In this document: positions 6,042 through 13,341 of the stretch, piece after piece
Layout: the number at the start of each line of letters is the position of its first letter
Position numbering within the stretch: position 1 is the stretch's first letter
From: a virus
Reading direction: 5' to 3' (one strand)
DNA: 25,589 bases
IMG/VR virus record: IMGVR_UViG_3300045996_000375
Location: 1 to 25,589 of that record
Made by a program: the position numbers and the translations under genes
Notes under the pieces: generated by a model
What the model was told of the DNA's origin: nothing
Databases searched by the model: none
Seen by the model: only the letters and a program-made list of their open reading frames with translations

Positions 6042-8200
6042 TATTTCTTAACCCTCCTTATTTTAGTGTATGCTTTCCATACGTGTCTGCACCAAGGAGT
6101 GTTTTTAGTCCCGTCATTGTACCAACCGCCCCGAAAATCAAAAGCGTTCTCACCAAAGTCATTTTGTAACTTGTCGATAGCTTCAAAAGTCAATGCCTTT
6201 TTTTTGGTTTTTTCAACCATATCCCGACAAAAGTCTCGAGAAGTTGGTAGTAAGGTAGGTTCACCTTTAAGATCATCTCTTAGCTCGTAACGGTATTCAG
6301 TATAGATTTCTGTCTTTATAGTTTCAGTATCTATATCAAAAGCTTTTTCAGTTGGAACGATTGTGCCTTGTGAAGTGTCAATTAACTTTTTACCTTCAAG
6401 CCAGTCAAGTTCTTTTCTTACTACCGTCTTATCTACTTTGAAATTCTTAGCAATCTCCTCAACCGATAAATAAGGGTTTCCTTTTAGCTGATTGAGAATA
6501 GCATTTCTTAAACTGTTAGGATCACCTACCTTTAAATCAGGTGTAAACTCATCTTTAAAATTTAAAGAAACCGCCTCTAATAACTCATCTTCCTCATTTA
6601 TATCGTGAGCGTACTTATCAAATAAGGACAAGAATAAATGAGATTTATCATGAGCAGATAGCTGAGTAGGCATACCATCCTCTTCTGCTATTCCTAAGAA
6701 CTCTAAAGCTTCCGCTTCCGACATTTGGAAGCCTGACTTAATCATTAATAAAGCCTGTTCTTTAGATAGTTTTCCTTTGTCGTAATTGCGAACAATACGC
6801 ATAAGGTTTTGATACTCTCTTCCTGTTAAGCTTTTTAAATTACTATTAACTTGAGCCTCCTGAATAGGCGTTCCATTCGCATCTAATACAGGAGGGTTTT
6901 TTGAACCAAGTCCAGCCAAAGACCTGATCTCATCTTCGGTCATTGTCTCAAGAACCTTAGTAGCAACCAAAGGACTGAGGGCGTTTAGGGCATCGTTCTT
7001 ACTAGAAGCGGCTGGATTAGTGATAAGTTCTTTAGGTTTGTAACCCATCGAGTCTCTGATCTCATCTTCTGTAAACATTTCCCTTAAGTTAGGATCAGAC
7101 AAATCCCTTCCGATAGGTTTGATTTGTTCAATCTCAAACTTTGTCTCAATGCCTGTTTTTAGCTTGCAGAATTTACTTAACAGCTTACAGCGTTCAACCT
7201 GATTAGGCTTTACGTATTCATTGATAAATAACTCGTGAGCTTCTATAATTTCATTACGAGCAAAGAGGGCTTTATCGTCAGTTTTAATCTTAAACAGAAC
7301 CCCCGTTACATTGTGACCTGCTATGATTTTTTCTTTGTTCCTTTTTGAAAGTTCCTGGTATTGCTTATCAAGATCACTTGAGTTAAGCGTTAATACTTCT
7401 GCCCCCTTTCCATCTTTAGCGGTAAAGGCTACCATTACATTACCCGCAGTATCTTCTCCCGTGTGGTTAGCTTTAAGACGGTTTACAAGATCTTCTTTAG
7501 CTTTAGGGTCTGCGTTCTCTTTTCCGAAAATGGTAATTAAAGTCCCTGCACTAAAGTTGTTTTTAACGTAAGAATTAAAGAAAGATGAAACCCGTATATC
7601 TGTGTCAATATCTAAAGTACAAGACAGCCATTCGGGTTTAGGATAAGCCCCCTCTATTCTGTTTTTTGAAGGAGAGTATCTTTTATAATAATAAAGTGAA
7701 GTACCTACAAGCCCATCCCGGTAAATTGGAAGACAAATTCTCTCAGCTCTTATGTCGCTCCAATCGTCGCAAATCTCAAAGTTTTGAAAGTCTTCTTTTA
7801 TTCGGACCTTATTAAATTCTACATGGTAAAACTCCATTGGAGTCCCCAAAGCATTAGTTACTACTTTTACATAATAACCCCCGTGATTTACTTTATCAAT
7901 GTCAAGTTTATAATCAAGGGTATGCCAGTCTTCAAGTGGGTTAGCGTGATCTAAAAAGTCTTTCACTCTTTGATCTTCGACTTCGGGAATAATAGAAAGT
8001 CCTGTTAAGTAAGTAGCTTTTCCTTTTACGATTGCTCCGTGTTCAGCATGATTCTCTAAAAGCCATAACTGATAATCCGGGTGATCGTTTTTAGAACCGT
8101 ACTTTATGATCTTCTTAAACTTATCTACGGTAATTTTAGGAAGCTGGTTTGTAGCAAGCTTGATCTGAAAAACGTCTGTATTAATTAAATTACCCTTCAT
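6041..8200 (-). CDS. Portal protein fused to winged-helix and MuF-like C-terminal domain
   Basis: I choose the ATG at 8200 (719 residues), whose reading frame overlaps the preceding gene by 11 bp; an in-frame ATG at 8260 would overlap by 71 bp. Residues 1 to about 430 look like a portal: an early basic YGSKNDHPDYQLWLLENHAEHG block, a charged stem, and a helix with NEIIEAHELFINEYV before a C-terminal crown. At about 562-605 there is a winged-helix-like segment (LSVEEIAKNFKVDKTVVRKELDWLE). Residues about 631-719 carry TSRDFCRDMV, then RGGWYNDG and TPWCRHVWKAY, the Cys/His-bearing pattern found at the C-terminus of MuF-like head proteins. Portals form the dodecameric DNA gate; MuF-type parts are minor head proteins. 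One chain carrying both is the notable point. Confidence 0.75.
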   Translation of the reverse strand: MKGNLINTDVFQIKLATNQLPKITVDKFKKIIKYGSKNDHPDYQLWLLENHAEHGAIVKGKATYLTGLSIIPEVEDQRVKDFLDHANPLEDWHTLDYKLDIDKVNHGGYYVKVVTNALGTPMEFYHVEFNKVRIKEDFQNFEICDDWSDIRAERICLPIYRDGLVGTSLYYYKRYSPSKNRIEGAYPKPEWLSCTLDIDTDIRVSSFFNSYVKNNFSAGTLITIFGKENADPKAKEDLVNRLKANHTGEDTAGNVMVAFTAKDGKGAEVLTLNSSDLDKQYQELSKRNKEKIIAGHNVTGVLFKIKTDDKALFARNEIIEAHELFINEYVKPNQVERCKLLSKFCKLKTGIETKFEIEQIKPIGRDLSDPNLREMFTEDEIRDSMGYKPKELITNPAASSKNDALNALSPLVATKVLETMTEDEIRSLAGLGSKNPPVLDANGTPIQEAQVNSNLKSLTGREYQNLMRIVRNYDKGKLSKEQALLMIKSGFQMSEAEALEFLGIAEEDGMPTQLSAHDKSHLFLSLFDKYAHDINEEDELLEAVSLNFKDEFTPDLKVGDPNSLRNAILNQLKGNPYLSVEEIAKNFKVDKTVVRKELDWLEGKKLIDTSQGTIVPTEKAFDIDTETIKTEIYTEYRYELRDDLKGEPTLLPTSRDFCRDMVEKTKKKALTFEAIDKLQNDFGENAFDFRGGWYNDGTKNTPWCRHVWKAYTKIRRVKK

Positions 8201-8582
8201 AAACTGTATTGGTAGTGCTTGCTCCTGAGTATTCAGTATTAGTGTTGTTTGATGAATCAAATACTTTACATAAACCCATCTCTACCGAAGTGAGTCCTGA
8301 AGGATTTAGATTGGTTGAGCTTGCTTGTTCGTAAACTGTATATGTATATTCCCCCTCATCTAATTCAACTTCTCCATTTAAGGCTACAGGGCTTGAGGTT
8401 TCAGTTATTACAAACTCATCATATCTCTGTACCTCGGTACTAATGTTGTCAGGTATGCAGTAAGATTTAACCCCAGTTTGATTATTCTTAAACTCAAACA
8501 AGTAATAGGCATTCGATATGCTTCTATTCTCTTCAAGAGTAACTACAACTGTATTGGCTGTATTTTTTGTTAGTCTGATCAC
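8190..8582 (-). CDS. Small beta-rich virion-associated protein (hypothetical)
   Basis: The protein has 130 residues from a GTG at 8582, the only early start in this frame. It is beta-rich and low in Lys, with the phrases YYLFEFKNNQTGV, YDEFVITE, GEVELDEGEYTYTVYEQAS and TNLNPSGLTSVEMG. These resemble a small Bacteroidota phage family encoded next to capsid and portal genes, with no established role. A copy of the repeated 26-bp element lies 8 nt upstream of the start. The end overlaps the portal start by 11 bp. A head decoration or neck protein is a guess from position. Confidence 0.6.
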   Translation of the reverse strand: MIRLTKNTANTVVVTLEENRSISNAYYLFEFKNNQTGVKSYCIPDNISTEVQRYDEFVITETSSPVALNGEVELDEGEYTYTVYEQASSTNLNPSGLTSVEMGLCKVFDSSNNTNTEYSGASTTNTVYEG

Positions 8583-8590
8583 CTATATAT

Positions 8591-8616
8591 AATAATACAC
8601 TAGCCCCCTGTTTTGC
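8591..8616 (-). promoter_or_regulatory. Repeated late element, copy 5 (GCAAAA-N11-TGTATTATT)
   Basis: On the - strand, GCAAAA (8616-8611), 11 nt, then TGTATTATT (8599-8591) lies 8 nt before the GTG of the 130-residue gene. It sits directly after a terminator hairpin (8619-8651), which is what a fresh promoter would need to restart transcription. It matches four other copies in sequence and spacing. Confidence 0.6.
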
Positions 8617-8618
8617 AT

Positions 8619-8651
8619 AAAAAAAGGCAGCCTTTTGAGCCACCCTTTTTT
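8619..8651 (-). terminator. Intrinsic terminator after the tail-tube-like gene
   Basis: On the - strand a stem of 14 base pairs (AAAAAAGGGTGGCT with GGCTGCCTTTTTTT, including G-U pairs) closes a CAAAA loop and ends in a run of seven T. It starts 20 bp after the stop of the 8671-9186 gene. The flanking A and T runs mean it could also act on + strand transcripts. Confidence 0.75.
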
Positions 8652-8670
8652 ATGGAAACCAAACTAAAAA

Positions 8671-9186
8671 TTATGCAGCCGCAGATAATAGAGCTGTAGT
8701 GATTGAGCTTTGAACTTCCCAAGGGAAATTAGGCTCTTTACCTACAAACGATAAAGTATTCTTTTTGATATCAGCAGCGTTTTGTTCTGTTGAACCTCCG
8801 GCAGTAACAAGATCCATTGAACGAGTAATTCCGAAAATTCTAAAGGTATCATCAGCTTCTTTAACGATAATGATAAGCGAATTTTGAGCGATCAGCTTAA
8901 GTTCGTTTTGAATTGAAGTAGTAAGGCCACGAATAGAGAAATCTACTTTATGTTCGTATGAAACATTACCGGCTCCAGTCAAAGGCCAATCAGCCTTACC
9001 AATTTCTTTTTCTAAAATGTACCTACGGAAAAGTTTTCCTGAAGCCATTGTAATAGCGGTAACAATTCCTGAAGCAACAGTATAAGCGGTAACATTATCA
9101 AATTCGGTTAACCAAACTTCTTTGATACCACCCATTCCTGGTTTACAGGCTGTGTATGTATTGCCTTGTGTAAGAGCGCAAGCCAT
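8671..9186 (-). CDS. Tail-tube-like (major tail) protein candidate
   Basis: The protein has 171 residues and is predicted beta-rich. It starts MACALTQGNTYTACKPGMGGIKEVWLTEF-like and contains ITMASGKLFRRYILEKEIG, a strand-rich middle, and a C-terminal LSFVGKEPN phrase. Proteins with the order ACxLTxGYxxxCxxxxGGIKxVxxxxF...LTFxGKE recur in Bacteroidota phages just after the capsid gene, where they look like tail-tube subunits; I rely on memory of that pattern. Transcription terminators lie both before the gene (9219-9236) and after it (8619-8651), as expected for an abundant structural protein. An alternative is a head decoration protein. Confidence 0.55.
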   Translation of the reverse strand: MACALTQGNTYTACKPGMGGIKEVWLTEFDNVTAYTVASGIVTAITMASGKLFRRYILEKEIGKADWPLTGAGNVSYEHKVDFSIRGLTTSIQNELKLIAQNSLIIIVKEADDTFRIFGITRSMDLVTAGGSTEQNAADIKKNTLSFVGKEPNFPWEVQSSITTALLSAAA

Positions 9187-9210
9187 TTATTTATAATTTA
9201 AATTGTTATT

Positions 9211-9236
9211 AAAAAGAAAGGGGAACTTAATCCCCT
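9211..9236 (-). terminator. Intrinsic terminator after the major capsid gene
   Basis: On the - strand AGGGGA (9236-9231) pairs perfectly with TCCCCT (9224-9219) across a 6-nt loop and is followed by TTTCTTTTT. It begins 12 bp after the capsid stop. Termination here would make capsid mRNA more abundant than mRNA of the genes downstream. Confidence 0.7.
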
Positions 9237-9247
9237 CTCAGTATGGA

Positions 9248-10270
9248 TTATCCTCCGTAGAGTACACCGTTAGTAGCACGTGCAAGGTGAGCTTGCATTG
9301 CGTAGATGGTACGGATAAAGCGAGTGTCTCCGTCATTAGCTACCTTACCAATTTCTACCTTATTGTAGTCTTCCAGCATATCAGTACACCAGTTAACTGC
9401 GCTTAGGTTATTGGCATAAGCCATAAGGTTGTTTTGTGTTGGAACGAAAAGAACTTCAATTCCTTGGAAGTAAACCTTAGAGGTAGAGAAGTCGTTTCCA
9501 GTTACAGCGAAATTTACTTGTTGAGCTGCGCCTACTGCGTTATTTGCATTGTAGATTAACTGCTTCCAAGCACGTGGCGCCCAGATTTTAACAGGATCTT
9601 TATCTCCTGCATTCATTACTGTTGGAGTAATGGCAGCGAAAATTTTCCCGAACTCAGTAGCTATATTGGCAGCTGTTACGGTTGTGCCGGTTACTTTAGT
9701 ATAACCACCTATAGCGCCGTTATCATAAAGCGCACGAGCGAAAATTCCATCGATTGGCCCCGCTGTCATAGCGGCTACAGCCGTTTGAGTAGCGGCAGTC
9801 ATTGAGCCTTGAGCTGCGCCAGGAGTTAAAGCCGCGATAGCTGTTTTAGTTGCAGAAGTGATGCCACTCCAGAAAAGACTTTCAGCATCAGCAGAAACTT
9901 TAGGACCGTATACACCAAGAACTTTAGAAGCGAACTCATTGCTTTCAATATTCCAAGCGCCTTTCTTCATGTCACGGTTAAAACGTGATGCACGTAAAGC
10001 CTCATCTAAGAACGTCTGCTTATACTCTAATTTTGTTAGAGTGATAGTGCGATCAGTTAATGTGATAGAGCCAGAAGATGAAAGAGCGGCTCCAGTATAA
10101 GTTTGAGCGGTTACTGAAACAGAAGGATCAGTAAAGATAGTACCAGACTTAATGTTATCTTGAAAAGTACAGTACCCTTCAGCGATTGTTTTATTCTCAA
10201 AGAAAATCTCTTCAAGAACAGGAACTAAGTTAGGTCCGTAGATTGTGGTTGGTGTATAGCTGATTGCCAT
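9248..10270 (-). CDS. Major capsid protein (HK97-fold type)
   Basis: The protein has 340 residues. It follows protease and scaffold genes, the standard place for the capsid. The N-terminal 80 residues are strand-rich (FTDPSVSVTAQTYTGA), followed by a long helix region with FNRDMKKGAWNIESNEF, an Ala/Thr-rich loop (150-170), and a C-terminal part with PVKIWAPRAWKQLI, STSKVYFQGIEVLFVP and a closing YNKVEIGKVANDGDTRFIRTIY, which suit the A-domain and P-domain of this fold. Hundreds of copies form the icosahedral shell. Codon use is even and it has its own downstream terminator, both consistent with strong expression. No fused protease is seen. Confidence 0.8.
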   Translation of the reverse strand: MAISYTPTTIYGPNLVPVLEEIFFENKTIAEGYCTFQDNIKSGTIFTDPSVSVTAQTYTGAALSSSGSITLTDRTITLTKLEYKQTFLDEALRASRFNRDMKKGAWNIESNEFASKVLGVYGPKVSADAESLFWSGITSATKTAIAALTPGAAQGSMTAATQTAVAAMTAGPIDGIFARALYDNGAIGGYTKVTGTTVTAANIATEFGKIFAAITPTVMNAGDKDPVKIWAPRAWKQLIYNANNAVGAAQQVNFAVTGNDFSTSKVYFQGIEVLFVPTQNNLMAYANNLSAVNWCTDMLEDYNKVEIGKVANDGDTRFIRTIYAMQAHLARATNGVLYGG

Positions 10271-10295
10271 TGTTGTTTATTTTTAAGATTATTTT

Positions 10296-10865
10296 TTAAT
10301 TACCTTTTTGATATCTGTATCTCTCAAGCGGAGTCATATCTTCCCAAGATTTCTCAGGAACCACTACAGTAGTATCTACTGGAGTCTTAAGAACTTTATC
10401 CATGAATGAGAAAAAGATTTTGTTTTGATTTTTTAGCTCTTCGATTTCCTTCATCAAATCAGCTTTTTCAGAAGCAAGCTTTAATTCAAAAGCCTTTTCA
10501 ACTTCCTTTTTGTGTGCTGATAATTGAGCAGCCATTTCAGCGGGAGCCTCTGGTTTTACCTCTGACTCAGCCTTTTTAACTGCTGTGATAGATCCTGCCA
10601 CTACCGTTAAGACTGTTTTATCTTCAAGAGTATAGTCACCATCGGGAGCAGGCATACCTTCAATCATTACAGGTGTACCTTCTTTTAATTCTCCTTCGTG
10701 AGATAGGATTCCTTTGTCTGTTTTAGTTTCTGTTAATTGAACAGGAGCAGGAGGTGTGATAGCCTCGTTAAGGCTTAGATTGTATTTATTGATAGTTTCA
10801 ATCTCTTCTTTTGAAAATTTCTCTCTTAAGAATCCGATTGCTTTATTTAGAATATTGTTATCCAT
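10296..10865 (-). CDS. Capsid scaffold protein candidate
   Basis: The protein has 189 residues and is acidic. Residues about 60-92 form a short beta segment (GTPVMIEGMPAPDGDYTLED), residues 108-150 a highly charged long helix (LSAHKKEVEKAFELKLASEK and onward), and the C-terminus is a short amphipathic end (WEDMTPLERYRYQKGN). A long helix plus a capsid-binding C-terminal helix is the usual scaffold plan. It lies between the XkdF-like protease and the capsid gene. A copy of the repeated 26-bp element is 9 nt upstream. Scaffolds guide shell assembly and are then removed by the protease. Confidence 0.7.
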   Translation of the reverse strand: MDNNILNKAIGFLREKFSKEEIETINKYNLSLNEAITPPAPVQLTETKTDKGILSHEGELKEGTPVMIEGMPAPDGDYTLEDKTVLTVVAGSITAVKKAESEVKPEAPAEMAAQLSAHKKEVEKAFELKLASEKADLMKEIEELKNQNKIFFSFMDKVLKTPVDTTVVVPEKSWEDMTPLERYRYQKGN

Positions 10866-10874
10866 CTTAAATTA

Positions 10875-10900
10875 AATAATACAGTGTCCTTAAAATTTGC
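10875..10900 (-). promoter_or_regulatory. Repeated late element, copy 4
   Basis: GCAAAT (10900-10895), 11 nt, TGTATTATT (10883-10875) lies 9 nt before the scaffold ATG. The last codons and stop of the protease gene lie inside it. It is the nearest candidate promoter for the scaffold and capsid genes. One base differs from the consensus first box. Confidence 0.55.
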
Positions 10901-11501
10901 TTAAAATATATTTGACGGCAGCCTGTAACGCCCTATCATCAATGGTTTCAGGGTTTTCTACTTGTTTCATTTTGAATTGAGAATGTATAGACCAACCGTT
11001 AAGCTTGCCGCTTTTTACATCTTCCCAGACCTGATCGTTATAGACTTTGCCCGATAAGAACCAAGTCCCCATAGGCAAATGCTCGAAGTTTTTTATAGAA
11101 GTAGATCGGTTCTCATCAGAAAGGAAGGATTCAAATAATACTACTCCTTCGATAATGTCAGGCCGTGATTCTCCATTAGGAGCTACGATTTCTTTGTGTT
11201 CAATGTTGACGTTGTTAAGCCGGTTGTTCTTAGCGTAATTGATTGCTACTTTTTTAACCGTGTCTCGGTCTATTGTTACCTCACATTCCTGACCCTCGAA
11301 GTTTCTGTAAATCTTCATTCCGGGGATAAGGGCAGGAGCGAAAATGATTCTTTGCTCTTCGTCTTGAATAGAGAAGTTTAGCTTTTGATTTGAAAGCTTA
11401 ATGTATCTTTCTTGAATGGCAGGATCGTTAACTGCTGAAACGGCAAGAACTCCTAAGTTTGTTTCAAACTCATCAAAGACAATTTGTAAAAGGGGTAACA
11501 T
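10890..11501 (-). CDS. XkdF-like prohead serine protease
   Basis: The protein has 203 residues. The layout VSAVNDPAIQERYIKLS, then IIFAPALIPGMKIYR, NNVNIEHK with His102, LPMGTWFLSGKV, VWEDVKSGKLNGWSI with Ser171, is the XkdF/Peptidase_S78_2 pattern. His102 and Ser171 are the expected catalytic pair. This class cleaves scaffold and capsid N-terminal parts during maturation. It comes directly before the scaffold and capsid genes. No MuF or portal part is attached; that domain sits on the portal gene here. Confidence 0.85.
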   Translation of the reverse strand: MLPLLQIVFDEFETNLGVLAVSAVNDPAIQERYIKLSNQKLNFSIQDEEQRIIFAPALIPGMKIYRNFEGQECEVTIDRDTVKKVAINYAKNNRLNNVNIEHKEIVAPNGESRPDIIEGVVLFESFLSDENRSTSIKNFEHLPMGTWFLSGKVYNDQVWEDVKSGKLNGWSIHSQFKMKQVENPETIDDRALQAAVKYILSKF

Positions 11502-11507
11502 ATTTTA

Positions 11508-11533
11508 AATAATACAGTCACCCTTTTTTTTGC
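11508..11533 (-). promoter_or_regulatory. Repeated late element, copy 3
   Basis: GCAAAA (11533-11528), 11 nt, TGTATTATT (11516-11508) lies 6 nt before the protease ATG and 8 bp after the tape-measure stop. It marks the boundary between the tail block and the head block. Confidence 0.6.
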
Positions 11534-11540
11534 TTAAAAC

Positions 11541-13220
11541 CTAACCGAACTTAGCCTGATCTTCTAGCCTCTGTACTCTTTGTTGTTTTTCGGTCACATC
11601 GGTTTCTACCACATCGGCTTTAACGTGAATGTTAAGTGCCGGCTGGCTTAAATTGTTTCCTTTATCATCTAGCTTTGTCGATGGCTGCTGATTTACTTGA
11701 GGTGCATTTCCTCCACTTGGCGGGGCTGGTAAGGCTGGCATAGATGGTGCGCTTCCCCCTCCTGCATCCCCATCTCCTCCGGGAGCTTCAAACTTTGTAC
11801 TCACTATCTTAGCGGTTTGAACGGTTGCAGCAACTCCAACGGCTACGGCATTGGCTACCTTTAGAATAGTTCCGTATGGTTCAGGGATAACAGATTGAGC
11901 AGACAAGGCGTTAATTACCCCTTGAATACCTGAGATAATTGAACTTTGAATGGCAAGGGCTTTATTGATTTGGAATTGACGTTTAGCCATTTTCAATTCT
12001 TCGGCACTTCCTTTCTTCATCTTACTCATCTTAAGACTAAATAGGAAGTCTGATAAATCCTGAGTAGCTTTTAAAGAGGCTTGAGCTGTTGCGGCTGTTT
12101 GGTTAATTTGCTCCTTTTCAATATTAGCTTCGTCTGCTGCTGCCTTTTCCTTTGCTGCCTTTTTATCATTAAGATTTTTAGAGTACTGATTAAATAATTC
12201 GTCGTCCTCTTTTACCTGGTCCTCAAACTTTGATTGCCTGAATTTCTCTTCAATTTCCCTTTGTTCCCTTCTGTAATCTTCATCAATCTTTCTTCTGAAA
12301 TCGTCCATCTCTTTGATGGCTTTTTTCTCGTCGGCTACTTTATCAGATAGGTCTTTCTTTCTTACTTGTGCCGCTTCCTTCGCTTTATCCTGCTCATCTT
12401 TTAAAGCAGTATTCCTTATAACTGTGATTTGATTCTGAGCGTCCCTATTCTCTTCAATGGCCTGTTTAACTGCTTTGCTTTGTTCCTCAGATAATACTCC
12501 TCCTGCTTTTACAAATGCTAAAGCTTGTTCTAAAATAGCCTTGTTAGTCCTTATGATATTCTCCTGCTTTTGGATTTCAAGTTCAATCGTTTCTTTTCCG
12601 GCTGCTTTGGCTGCTGCTATTTGCCTGTCAAATTCTTTGGACTGTTCAGATAAAGCTTCTTTTGTTTTCTCGGCAGAGTTAACGATATTATCGCCCATCT
12701 TATCCAGTTCAGAGTTTGTAAGACCTAAAGCATCAGTTAAGAAGTAAACTCCATCTTTTACCGTGTCAATTATGCCTCCTACAAATTGTAGAGCCTTAGC
12801 GACTATTCCTGTGCCTTTACTTAGCTCATCAAAGTTTTGAATTAAGTAAGTGATACCCTGAACTAATAGCATGATACCCGTAGAAGCTAAAGCCGTTTTC
12901 ATGGCAGTTAGTCCTACTTTGACTTTATCAAAATCAAGGTTACGTAAACCTTCGCCCAACAAATTAAAACCTGAAGAAGCCTTTTCTATTCCTGATCCTT
13001 GTAGACTTCGGGTTGAATCGGTTAAATCGTCCAGCCTATCTTTTAATGCTGCGGCTTTTTTGCTTGCTTCTAAGAATTGCTTTGAACCTTCGCCAAACTT
13101 AGACGAGGCCTCAACCATTGAATCAATAGCCGCCTTGTTTGCCTTGCGTAAATCTCCAACTGTCTTTAAATACTTTTCTTCCCCGTCAATCTTGACTTTA
13201 AATACTTTTTCATCTGCCAT
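11541..13220 (-). CDS. Tape measure protein
   Basis: The protein has 559 residues. It is helical and charged, with a long coiled coil at about 170-400 (KKDLSDKVADEKKAIKEMDD, DYRREQREIEEKFRQ). Hydrophobic stretches lie at about 105-130 (ALASTGIMLLVQGITYLI), 425-445 (IQSSIISGIQGVINAL) and 460-475 (VANAVAVGVAATVQTA), and residues 485-530 are Gly/Pro-rich. This is the composition of tail tape measures, which set tail length and later enter the host membrane. At 559 residues it is short for the class, predicting a short tail. Unusually, it is encoded after the large tail-tip-like gene rather than right after the tail chaperones. Confidence 0.75.
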   Translation of the reverse strand: MADEKVFKVKIDGEEKYLKTVGDLRKANKAAIDSMVEASSKFGEGSKQFLEASKKAAALKDRLDDLTDSTRSLQGSGIEKASSGFNLLGEGLRNLDFDKVKVGLTAMKTALASTGIMLLVQGITYLIQNFDELSKGTGIVAKALQFVGGIIDTVKDGVYFLTDALGLTNSELDKMGDNIVNSAEKTKEALSEQSKEFDRQIAAAKAAGKETIELEIQKQENIIRTNKAILEQALAFVKAGGVLSEEQSKAVKQAIEENRDAQNQITVIRNTALKDEQDKAKEAAQVRKKDLSDKVADEKKAIKEMDDFRRKIDEDYRREQREIEEKFRQSKFEDQVKEDDELFNQYSKNLNDKKAAKEKAAADEANIEKEQINQTAATAQASLKATQDLSDFLFSLKMSKMKKGSAEELKMAKRQFQINKALAIQSSIISGIQGVINALSAQSVIPEPYGTILKVANAVAVGVAATVQTAKIVSTKFEAPGGDGDAGGGSAPSMPALPAPPSGGNAPQVNQQPSTKLDDKGNNLSQPALNIHVKADVVETDVTEKQQRVQRLEDQAKFG

Positions 13221-13341
13221 TTCTTACAGCGTTTTGAGTGTCAATAATTAGTTTTGTGATCTCTTCAGATCCGTTTAATAAGGCTTGCCTGTATACATTA
13301 ATAAGCAAGGCCAAGTCTATTCCTATGTCCTTTGAAACCAT
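13210..13341 (-). CDS. 43-residue small gene before the tape measure
   Basis: The ATG at 13341 lies 19 bp inside the end of the tail-tip gene, and the TGA at 13212-13210 overlaps the tape-measure start by 11 bp. The product is helical and protein-like (MVSKDIGIDLALLINVYRQA, then ITKLIIDTQNAVRN). It fills a 102-bp space that would otherwise be the only gap in this densely packed block. No family is recognised. Coupling on both sides supports translation. Confidence 0.55.
   Translation of the reverse strand: MVSKDIGIDLALLINVYRQALLNGSEEITKLIIDTQNAVRNGR

Noticed and set aside
8201-8260. 20-residue longer portal start at 8260
   Set aside because: It would overlap the upstream gene by 71 bp, against 11 bp or less for most neighbouring pairs in this operon.
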